This document shows positions 21,045-28,856 of a DNA stretch of 64,000 nucleotides, in pieces (within the stretch, counting starts at the first letter, position 1; every line of letters starts with the position of its first letter). Below the pieces are notes generated by a model. That model did not search any database, was not told the origin of the DNA, and worked only from the letters and a program-made list of their open reading frames with translations. The stretch is from Entamoeba histolytica HM-1:IMSS (taxonomy: Eukaryota > Evosea > Mastigamoebida > Endamoebidae). The stretch covers positions 1 through 64,000 of the forward strand of contig NW_001914885.1 of NCBI RefSeq assembly GCF_000208925.1, written 5' to 3'. A program made the translations under genes and the position numbers.

Positions 21045-21779
21045 TCATTTCCATTGAATAGCTATAACTTGTGATACATCAAATGTAGCTGGAAAATGTG
21101 AACCTGTTAATGAATCTGAAGTAATATCTCCATCATAAAACATTTTTAATTTATTAGAAATAAAAGAATTACGTGATGCACCAACATAAAATCCACAATG
21201 AGTTCCAATAACCCATTCATCATTATCATTAGAATAAACTTTTAATGAATAAACTTTATCCTTTTTAGTAATTTTAGTTGGTGTTTTAATATTCCCTTTT
21301 AAACTAAACATAAAGAAATCCATATCTTTGTTTATATAAAACCCATATCCACTATCTTCTGATTTTGGAACTTGAGTAGTATTATAACTACCAAAAATTT
21401 CCCCTTTATCAGTTTTAACTAAAATCATAATATTTGATTTCATTTCAATTGAATGATTAATAGTATGTGCTGTTAATCCATCATTTATTGAATCATAAAC
21501 AACTTGACATATTTCTTTCTTTGTCCATTTCTTTAATATATCAAGATATGGTTCATAAAAATACTTTGTTATAACTGGTTGTGTTTCTATAACTGGTGTA
21601 ACTTCTTTATTCGCATTTTTAGCAATCTTATCAATTGTCTTTTCCATATCTTTCTGATTTGTTTCTAATCTAATAAGACGAGAAGAAATCAATGAAAGAT
21701 TTGTTTCAAGTGCACTTACTCGATCTGTTAAGTGTGCAACTAATTGTGTTAAATCTTCTTTTTTCGTTTTGGAAGGCAT
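21045..21779 (-). CDS. TLDc-domain protein (second family member)
   Basis: A 244-residue protein. Residues about 5-55 are a heptad-rich coiled coil (LTQLVAHLTDRVSALETNLSL). The rest is a TLDc-like domain: VVYDSINDGLTAHTI, then LVKTDKGEIFGSYN (the G.FG.Y core), FYINKDMDFFMFSLKG and a closing SQVIAIQWK strand. It has the same coiled-coil/TLDc plan as the protein at 2554-3621 but is clearly a distinct, shorter paralogue. Entamoeba has a large family of these; their roles are mostly unknown. The start is the first ATG of the frame. Confidence 0.75.
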   Translation of the reverse strand: MPSKTKKEDLTQLVAHLTDRVSALETNLSLISSRLIRLETNQKDMEKTIDKIAKNANKEVTPVIETQPVITKYFYEPYLDILKKWTKKEICQVVYDSINDGLTAHTINHSIEMKSNIMILVKTDKGEIFGSYNTTQVPKSEDSGYGFYINKDMDFFMFSLKGNIKTPTKITKKDKVYSLKVYSNDNDEWVIGTHCGFYVGASRNSFISNKLKMFYDGDITSDSLTGSHFPATFDVSQVIAIQWK

Positions 21780-21916
21780 TCTTTAATTTTATTTTTTCCA
21801 GTTTTGTTTTATGATTTTGATTTTTACTTCTCATTTTTCCTTAAACCACCACCAAAAAACTCAACCAAATTTAAACCCCAAAAAGATATATCAACCAACA
21901 TTTAATTATTATATGT

Positions 21917-22240
21917 TTATTTGACTTTCTTTTTTTCTTCTTCTTTGAGCCTTTCAATAAGTAATTTATTATATATATTTCCCGCAAAAAATAATGTTAT
22001 TGAAACCAAGAACATAAAAATAATAATTGGTATTGATAATCCAACTTGAGGTGGAAGTAAGAAAAGCCGAAGTGTTGGAATAGCAAATGGCTATCTTTGT
22101 TATTTCCTTTTTTTTTTTCTTTTTATTTATTATAAAAGACAAACTCTAATAAATAATGATATAATAAAATAGAAGAAAAATATAATAACACTACCTCCTA
22201 TTAAAATTGATTTTAACTTAGAATTAAACACTATACTCAT
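21917..22240 (-). CDS. DPM2: DPM2-like dolichol-phosphate-mannose synthase subunit (spliced)
   Basis: A small two-exon gene easily missed because neither exon is a long frame. Exon 1 is 22145-22240 and exon 2 is 21917-22090, with an intron at 22091-22144 (54 bases, GTTTGTC...GATAG), phase 0; 89 residues. There are two TM helices: ILIGGSVIIFFFYFIISLFI and VGLSIPIIIFMFLVSITLFF. They are separated by PFAIPTLRLFLLP, and a charged tail follows (EEEKKKVK). This is the DPM2 layout: two TMs, a 'PF' after TM1, 'FLP' before TM2, IP at the start of TM2 and a short cytosolic basic tail. DPM2 stabilises the ER mannosyltransferase that supplies Dol-P-Man for GPI and N-glycans. Confidence 0.75.
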
Positions 22241-22334
22241 TCTTATATCTTTTATCTTTAATCAATCATAGTTTTTCTCTTGATAGTTTTTTCAAATCAA
22301 AAATAAAAACCCTTTTCCTTTAAGAAAATTTGGA

Positions 22335-22625
22335 TTATTTTGAAGCAAATTTTGTAAAATCAATCATGCCACTTACAGCAATACCAGTTGCTGCATTCTT
22401 AATATCTTTAATTGGATCTTCTTCTTCTTCTTCAACTTTTTTAGATTTACCTTTTTTGCCTTCAACAAGACCTTTTTTATATTCCCCATCAGTACTTCCA
22501 ACATCAAGTGCTTTATTTACTCGTGGTCTACAGAAATATAAAACTGTTCCTAATCCAGTTCCAATAAATAAGAAAACAACATTAAAACTATCAACTACTG
22601 GTGTAAATACAAATGGAAGAATAGA
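22335..22625 (-). CDS. Pho88/SND3-like ER protein, N-terminus lost in gap
   Basis: The C-terminal 96 residues of a minus-strand gene whose start lies in the N run. Visible are a hydrophobic segment (SFNVVFLFIGTGLGTVLYF), a lysine-rich and acidic linker (KKGKSKKVEEEEED) and a final helix DIKNAATGIAVSGMIDFTKFASK. A TM segment, a charged linker, then a 'DI..A..G......F' helix is the order seen in Pho88/SND3, which assists SRP-independent targeting to the ER. Similarity is faint and only part of the protein can be read, so the name is tentative. Confidence 0.4.
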   Translation of the reverse strand, partial: SILPFVFTPVVDSFNVVFLFIGTGLGTVLYFCRPRVNKALDVGSTDGEYKKGLVEGKKGKSKKVEEEEEDPIKDIKNAATGIAVSGMIDFTKFASK

Positions 22626-22725
22626 NNNNNNNNNNNNNNNNNNNNNNNNNNNNNNNNNNNNNNNNNNNNNNNNNNNNNNNNNNNNNNNNNNNNNNNNNNN
22701 NNNNNNNNNNNNNNNNNNNNNNNNN
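22626..22725. other. Assembly gap (100 N)
   Basis: Exactly 100 undetermined bases, the usual placeholder for a gap of unknown size. It removes the 5' ends and shared promoter of two divergent genes. Confidence 0.98.
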
Positions 22726-24193
22726 AACAAATGGATATAAATCAGCATATATTGATAATGAACATATTTATTTTAATGTCTCATTAATACACCAATCACA
22801 AGAACATCATCTTCTTTCAAAGGATGTTGAATACAAAAATATTGATTCTCTTTCAGAACCTATTTCAATACCATCAAATTATCTTTCATATATAAAGTCA
22901 AACCAAAGTATTATTATGAAAGTTGTAGTCAAACCACTTACTAAATACAATAACCAATCTATGACATTTAAAAGTCCAATTCTTAGAACATTTAAACCAA
23001 TACCACAAACTCACAATTTAATAAATGAAAATAATATAACAACAACTACAAATGAGTTAAATTTCACACTTGGTTGTATTCCTTATTTTGAAATTTCATT
23101 TATGAAACAAATTGTTGATCCTCATAACATTCCACCAGAATGTGGTATTGTTCATTATAATGGAATAAAAAAACGTATTGCTCCTATTATTTTTCATAAT
23201 ACCTTTTGGTTAATTAAAGATTATTATACACCAATTAATGATACTATTCAAAACTTAAATATATCATTGAAAATTACTTCTATTTCATATTTTAAAATGA
23301 TTATGATACATTCACTTGGTCATTCTTTTTCTATTCATCAACATATGGGAACAATGGTACATGATGAAATTGATGAATTTAAAAGAGTTTTTATGGAAAC
23401 AAACATTATACTTTTAGTTATAACAACAATAGTATCAACTCTTCATACTATTTTTGATTTTCTTGCTTATAAAAATGATATTCAATTTTGGTCAAAACGA
23501 AATAATTTTGCAGGATTATCAATTAAATCAATCTTTGTTAGTCTTGGGATTGAAATTATTGTATTACTTTATCTCATTGATAATGATACTAGTTTCCTTA
23601 TTTTAATATCAAATGGTGTTGGACTTCTTATTACATTATGGAAATTAACAAGAGTTTTTACTTTGAACTTTAAAGAAAAAGGTTCGTTTATTCAATACAA
23701 AAACCTCTCTTATCAAAATTCTAAAACAAAATTGTATGATGATATTGCATTAAAATACCTTGGAATTGCTTGTATTCCTCTTTGTATTGGATATGCTATT
23801 TATTCACTTTATAATAATGAATTTAAGTCTTGGTATTCGTATATTCTCTCATTATTAGTAGGAGTAGTTTATACTTTTGGCTTTTTACAAATGACTCCTC
23901 AACTTTTCATTAATTATAAACTTAAATCAGTTGCAAACTTACCTTGGAGAGTGTTTATTTACAAATTTTTAAATACTATCGTTGACGATTTATTTGCTTT
24001 TATTATCAAAATGCCAACTCTTCACAGAATTGCTTGTTTCAGAGATGATATAATTTTCCTGATATATTTATATCAACGCTGGATTTATCCAGTTGACAAA
24101 AACAGAATGGATTCCTTACAATGGGAAGATGATGAACCAATGACTTTAAAGGATGATAATTCCTCCTCAAATTTCCATGAAAAGCAAGAATAA
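22726..24193 (+). CDS. CLPTM1-family multi-pass membrane protein, 5' partial
   Basis: The open frame runs out of the gap (first full codon at 22727) and gives at least 488 residues; the first in-frame ATG at 22916 is internal. The family signature is strong: HTIFDFLAYKNDIQFW, MTPQLFINYKLKSVANLPWR, DDLFAFIIKMPTLHRIACFRDD and YLYQRWIYPVDK are near-invariant in CLPTM1/CLPTM1L. Several TM segments lie between about residues 215 and 420. CLPTM1 proteins are ER membrane proteins; the paralogue CLPTM1L is known as a glucosaminyl-PI scramblase in GPI synthesis, while CLPTM1 affects receptor trafficking. The tail after the last TM is acidic. Missing are the N-terminal region and promoter. Confidence 0.9.
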
Positions 24194-24682
24194 ATTTAAA
24201 ATAATTCTAATAAAAAAACAAAAATTTTGTTTGTTTGTTATTTGATAAACTGAAAGGTTATTTTTATCAATTTTAAAGAAAGAAGCAGTTTTAAATGGAA
24301 ATAAACTTGTCTGTCATGAGAAACACAGACAATGACATCAACAAAAATAGAAAGCGTTGACAGACATTTTTTCTAAAAATAAGTAATACAAAAATCTAAC
24401 GATTTGAATCAAAAGGAACTATTCTATTTTTTAACAGATGAAAATTCTGTTTATTATTAACTCTTCTAACTAAATCGAAAAATAAAAAACCTAGAGAATT
24501 TTTTTCTTCATAAAAATTCGATTAAGAAATGTTATTTTTGAAAAAAAGTGAAAAAGATGCTTGAGAATGGGAATAGAATTGGATTTTTTTATCCTCGAGG
24601 AGGCAAACAGACATTCTAAGAATTTCTTTGATAACTATAAAAGTAAGAACTAAAAAGGTTTAAAATACTTCAAAGTAATTAA
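24194..24682. other. Intergenic region with structured element
   Basis: 489 bases between two plus-strand genes. Besides the hairpin listed separately (24308-24372), it holds a GGAT/ATCC stem around T7 and a perfect palindrome TCCTCGAGGA near 24592-24601. A GAACT motif lies at 24647-24651, 32 bases before the ceramide synthase start, with TTTAAAATAC just after it; these resemble the Entamoeba GAAC and TATA-like boxes. Confidence 0.4.
24308..24372 (+). ncRNA. Candidate small structured RNA ending in T6
   Basis: A perfect 9-bp outer stem TGTCTGTCA (24308-24316) / TGACAGACA (24358-24366) is followed directly by TTTTTT, as at the end of a Pol III transcript. A competing 8-bp stem TTGTCTGT/ACAGACAA uses the same 5' arm. 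The interval has no open frame. It could equally be a 3'-end hairpin of the CLPTM1 transcript or a chance pairing; I see no internal A/B boxes. Confidence 0.3.
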
Positions 24683-25675
24683 ATGTTTAGTTCTAAAATG
24701 CCTAAATTAAATGGAGTATGTGATAAGTCTTTTATTCTTCAAATAGCTTTAATTATTCCATTTGTTTTAATTTGTCTTCCATCATCCATTTCACGAAGAA
24801 GTGATTTTGGTGATAATGTACCAAGTATTGTTGATCTTATTCCATCTATTGGATTTTTAATTGTTATTTCTTTCTTAAGAGAAGTATTAGCTTGTAATGT
24901 TTTTATTAAATTAGGTGATAAATATATTCCAAGAAAACCAGAATGGACTGATGAATTTAGAAAATTTAGAGTTGAAAGATTTGGATTAACACTCTTTAAA
25001 ACAATGTATTATTTCATTATTACTCCACTTGGAATTTATTTATTTAGACATGAAGATTGGATGCCTTCTGCTTTATTTGGTGTTGGAAAATCTGATTTAA
25101 ATGCTTTATGGGAAGATTTCCCTATTTCACAACCAGTAAAATATATGGCATTATATTATTGTTTTGAATTAGGTTATCATCTTCATTCTTTAATGTTTCA
25201 TCTTTATTTACCTGCAAGAAATGATTTTTATGAAACATTATTACATCATCTTGTTACAGTCTTTTTAGTTGTTTTAAGTTATATCAATAATTGTGCTAGA
25301 ATTGGTGTTCTTGTTATGGTTCTTCATGATATTGTTGATGCTATAATGTATACTGCAAAATCTTTAAATGATATTTCTAATGATTATGTTGTAATTCCTG
25401 CTTTTTCTATGTTAGTCATTGCTTATGCTCGTTTTAGACTTTGGGTTTTCCCAAGATATGTTATTAGCGCTGCTTATAATGCTAAAAATTTCATTCCAGA
25501 AACTGCTACTTGTGGTTATTTGGTTTGGTGTATGTTTTTAGTTTTATTAGTATCATTATATGGTCTTCATATTTATTGGTTTGCTTTAATCATTGATATG
25601 ATTAAGAAACTAGTAACTAATCAAGGTATTGTTGATCCACATGCTACAAAAAAGGCTGTTGGACAAGAAAATTAA
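24683..25675 (+). CDS. Ceramide synthase (TLC/LAG1 family)
   Basis: A 330-residue ER membrane protein with about six to eight TM helices. The TLC core contains the Lag1 motif: YYCFELGYHLHSL, then DFYETLLHHLVT with the catalytic HH pair, and LHDIVDAIMY with the two Asp residues. These are the residues required for N-acylation of sphingoid bases with acyl-CoA. There is no homeobox-like insert, as in fungal and protist forms. Entamoeba makes inositol-phosphoceramide-type lipids, so the enzyme is expected. Upstream GAACT and TATA-like motifs are mentioned under the intergenic region. Confidence 0.92.
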   Translation: MFSSKMPKLNGVCDKSFILQIALIIPFVLICLPSSISRRSDFGDNVPSIVDLIPSIGFLIVISFLREVLACNVFIKLGDKYIPRKPEWTDEFRKFRVERFGLTLFKTMYYFIITPLGIYLFRHEDWMPSALFGVGKSDLNALWEDFPISQPVKYMALYYCFELGYHLHSLMFHLYLPARNDFYETLLHHLVTVFLVVLSYINNCARIGVLVMVLHDIVDAIMYTAKSLNDISNDYVVIPAFSMLVIAYARFRLWVFPRYVISAAYNAKNFIPETATCGYLVWCMFLVLLVSLYGLHIYWFALIIDMIKKLVTNQGIVDPHATKKAVGQEN

Positions 25676-25785
25676 GACTGTATTAATTAAATTGTTTTTA
25701 CAATTTGATAATTTGTGTTTTAGTTTTAAAAGAGAGATTTTTATGGTTTTTTTAAATGAAAATCTAATCTAAATTCAATCAATTA

Positions 25786-27177
25786 TTAATATCTCCAGAT
25801 TTTAATAGTATGATCATACGAGGCTGTTGCCACAGAACTACCATCAAGTGACCAATCAATAGAAAAAACTTCATCTAAATGACCTGGTAAATTTGTCATT
25901 AATTTACGACATCCTGGAACAACATTCCATAATTTGACTGTACTATCTTTGCTTGCACTTACAAGCATTCTACTGTCTGGAGACCATGCACATCCATAAA
26001 TTGTTTGAACATGTCCTCTATATGTATGTAAACAAGACCCAGTAAATCCATCCCAAATTCTCATATTTTTATCACATCCAGTACTTGCTATAATTCTACT
26101 ATCAGGGGAGAATTTACATGACATAACTTGACTTGAATGTCCAACAAGTCTGTGGACTGGTTTTTGTGATTGTAATGGCACCCACATATATAAAGTTCCA
26201 TCATCACTTGCAGAAACTAAACGTTCACCACCACCACATCCCATTATTTTATCTAATCTTTTTTTTGCTCCATCAATTCCTTTGTCTTTTTCTAATGGAT
26301 CATAACCACCTTGTCTAAGTACATATTCAGTAGATGTACTAATACCATTAATCCAATGAGAATGACCTTTTAATACATGAATTGGATTTGCTTGTCTCAT
26401 ATCATAGACATTAATCATTCTATCTCTTGATGATGTATATAAAATATTTTCATTTCCACTCCATCGTACACTAGTTACTCCTTGGGTATGTCCTCCAAGT
26501 GTTCGAATAACTTCACCTCTTCTAGCGTCATAGATTTTACTTGACATATCACGTGATGAAGATGCAAAAATAGCAGAATCACCAAATACTTCAGGTTTCC
26601 ATTGAATATCACTTATGAAGTTTTTATGACAATATGACCATAATTGTTTTCCATCTGTTCCATTTTCATTTAATTCCCAAACAATTACTTTTCCAAGTTT
26701 ATCACCACTTGCAAGTAATTTATTTCCATAATGCCAGTCTAAATTTAATACCCAATCTCCATGTCCTTTTAATGTACAAATTGGAGTGCAAGTGTTTAAA
26801 TCCCATACTCTAACTGTATGATCTCCACTACATGAACCTAATTTACTTGAATCTTGTGAAAATTTACATGACAAAATTGAATTGCTATGTCCAGTCATAG
26901 TATGAGTACTTCTTGAAATTGGTCTACATCTAAAAACTGCTTGTGGATAATATGTAATTGTTACAACTTGTTCTGCTCCTTTATTAGGGATATTGTCAGT
27001 TATTTGAATGCCATCTGTATAGAATGAATAAGGAAATGGTTCTTCTTCTGTTTTATTTAATTTATTTACTAAAGCATTTAATTCTTTTGTATTAGTTTCT
27101 TCTGGGATTTCAAAAACTTGAGAAGGTTCTGAGTTAAACAATTCGCCATTAATCAAACGAATTTGAATATGTTCCAT
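25786..27177 (-). CDS. NLE1: Notchless/Rsa4 WD-repeat ribosome assembly factor
   Basis: 463 residues. An N-terminal ubiquitin-like NLE domain (IQIRLINGELFNSEPSQVFEIP...) is followed by eight WD40 repeats from about residue 90 (TGHSNSILSCKFSQDSSKLGSCSGDHTVRVWD) to the last residue (SYDHTIKIWRY). This is the standard Notchless architecture. The protein binds the MIDAS domain of the AAA ATPase Rea1/Midasin through the NLE domain during pre-60S remodelling in the nucleus. The NLE acidic residue that coordinates the metal should lie in FEIPEET, by analogy. The frame extends one TTG codon further, but the ATG at 27177 is used. Confidence 0.95.
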   Translation of the reverse strand: MEHIQIRLINGELFNSEPSQVFEIPEETNTKELNALVNKLNKTEEEPFPYSFYTDGIQITDNIPNKGAEQVVTITYYPQAVFRCRPISRSTHTMTGHSNSILSCKFSQDSSKLGSCSGDHTVRVWDLNTCTPICTLKGHGDWVLNLDWHYGNKLLASGDKLGKVIVWELNENGTDGKQLWSYCHKNFISDIQWKPEVFGDSAIFASSSRDMSSKIYDARRGEVIRTLGGHTQGVTSVRWSGNENILYTSSRDRMINVYDMRQANPIHVLKGHSHWINGISTSTEYVLRQGGYDPLEKDKGIDGAKKRLDKIMGCGGGERLVSASDDGTLYMWVPLQSQKPVHRLVGHSSQVMSCKFSPDSRIIASTGCDKNMRIWDGFTGSCLHTYRGHVQTIYGCAWSPDSRMLVSASKDSTVKLWNVVPGCRKLMTNLPGHLDEVFSIDWSLDGSSVATASYDHTIKIWRY

Positions 27178-27306
27178 CAAAAAGTACCTTTAGTTTTGAT
27201 TTGAAAAGGGTTATTTTTTTCAATAAATTGAGACTTATAATAATGAAAATTATATTGTAATACTATTCTATCTTCTTAAATCTTAAAAATTAATTAATTT
27301 CATTCA

Positions 27307-28818
27307 ATGTTCTTCTTCTGTCTTTTATTTGTATCTTCTTTTAGTTTACAACAAGATGACATTATTCTTCTTCCACGTTCATCTGATGGAACAATTAAGT
27401 ATGAAATTTCAAGTGAACAAATGACTTCTTCTGATGGATTTGTAGGTCATTTTTGTACTACAGGAAATATTCCATCTTCTCTCTTATTTCCAAAAGAAAT
27501 TGAAGAAATTGGATTATTAATGAAAAGAGTAACAGACAAAGTATATCAATATTCTTCTATTCGTGAATTTATGAGTGAATATAATTCAAATACATATATG
27601 GTTATTGGTAATGCATCAGAAAATATTATGAAAGAAAGTATTTATAATTTTACAGGATATGATGTTGTACGATTTGGTAAAGTAAATACAAATATTTATA
27701 ATCCAATTACAAATATATTTTATGGAATTAATAATCAATTAGAACATCCTAATGGATTTTTTTATACTTCTCATTCATTATCTTCTGATTATAAAGATCA
27801 ATTTCCAATTTCAGGAATATTTGAAGTACATCAACATGTAGAAATTAATAACTCTTTTAGTCAATTAAAAAATATTATTGAAAATCATCTTGAAGAAATG
27901 AAAAAAACATGGAACTTTGATTCTATTGGTGATAGATTTTATATGAGAGTTAATGTTAATTTAAAAAATAAAACATTTGAATATTGTGAAATTGATACAT
28001 TTGAAACTTCTTCATTTAAATCAAATTATCCAAAGAAAACAGATAAGTATAATCGTAATATTTATTTCTTAAATTCATGTGGTATTGATTATTATAATAA
28101 AAAAAGTACTTGTAAATTTACTCGATTTAGTGAAAAAGGAAAAAATAGTGAAATGTTTGATTTTGATACTGTTCAATATACCCATCCAATTCCTGTTTAT
28201 CTTCAAAGACTTAAAGGTGAAGGAACTCATTTAACAACTGAAATAACTACTCTTAATTTTAATACAACAAATAATGATGATATTTATTTAATTTATACCG
28301 TCCCACAAGGTATTTTTATTGATAAATATCAAATGCAAGAATTACAAAGAAAACAAAAAGACCTTGAAGTATTTATGTATGAACCAATGGATCTTGAAGC
28401 TCCAATTTTAACTGGAAGACAAGCTCATGTTATAATAAAAACATTAAAACAAACAAAGTCTATTTCAACTCATTCAATTCCAATTCATCTTAGATATCAT
28501 AAAGCTAGAATTAATGATATGTTTGAAAAAAATGTTATCTTCCCACCTCCAGAAGTTTTCTTTATTTGTGATAATTGTACTGATAGTAGAAGTATTGAAT
28601 TATTAAAATATCATAATATTAATGGTTATTTTAATACTCCCATTTCTTGTGGAACGAGTGATCCTTCTCAATTTATTTCACCAACTTGTAATCCTCAATT
28701 CTCTCAATATACAGTACCTGTAGGACAACTTGATGCATTTGATTCAGTAATGAAAATCACACTTGGAACTACTTTAATTGGTGCAATTATAATCATTGCA
28801 TTCGTTATCATTTTTTAA
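27307..28818 (+). CDS. PIG-X/Pbn1-like GPI mannosyltransferase subunit
   Basis: 503 residues. A cleavable signal peptide (MFFFCLLFVSSFSLQQ) precedes a long luminal domain with several N-glycosylation sequons, and one C-terminal TM helix (ITLGTTLIGAIIIIAFVIIF) with almost no tail follows. The luminal part contains the PIG-X signature: RLKGEGTHLTTEI, YTVPQGIFIDKYQMQEL, MEPMDLEAP-like acidic patch and IPIHLRYH followed by a cysteine-containing strand. PIG-X stabilises PIG-M, the first GPI mannosyltransferase. It is longer at the N-terminus than animal PIG-X and closer in size to fungal Pbn1. Some sequence in the first 250 residues is unassigned. Confidence 0.75.
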   Translation: MFFFCLLFVSSFSLQQDDIILLPRSSDGTIKYEISSEQMTSSDGFVGHFCTTGNIPSSLLFPKEIEEIGLLMKRVTDKVYQYSSIREFMSEYNSNTYMVIGNASENIMKESIYNFTGYDVVRFGKVNTNIYNPITNIFYGINNQLEHPNGFFYTSHSLSSDYKDQFPISGIFEVHQHVEINNSFSQLKNIIENHLEEMKKTWNFDSIGDRFYMRVNVNLKNKTFEYCEIDTFETSSFKSNYPKKTDKYNRNIYFLNSCGIDYYNKKSTCKFTRFSEKGKNSEMFDFDTVQYTHPIPVYLQRLKGEGTHLTTEITTLNFNTTNNDDIYLIYTVPQGIFIDKYQMQELQRKQKDLEVFMYEPMDLEAPILTGRQAHVIIKTLKQTKSISTHSIPIHLRYHKARINDMFEKNVIFPPPEVFFICDNCTDSRSIELLKYHNINGYFNTPISCGTSDPSQFISPTCNPQFSQYTVPVGQLDAFDSVMKITLGTTLIGAIIIIAFVIIF

Positions 28819-28856
28819 TTGAAAACCAGTTTAATCAATAAATCAATGTTTCATAT

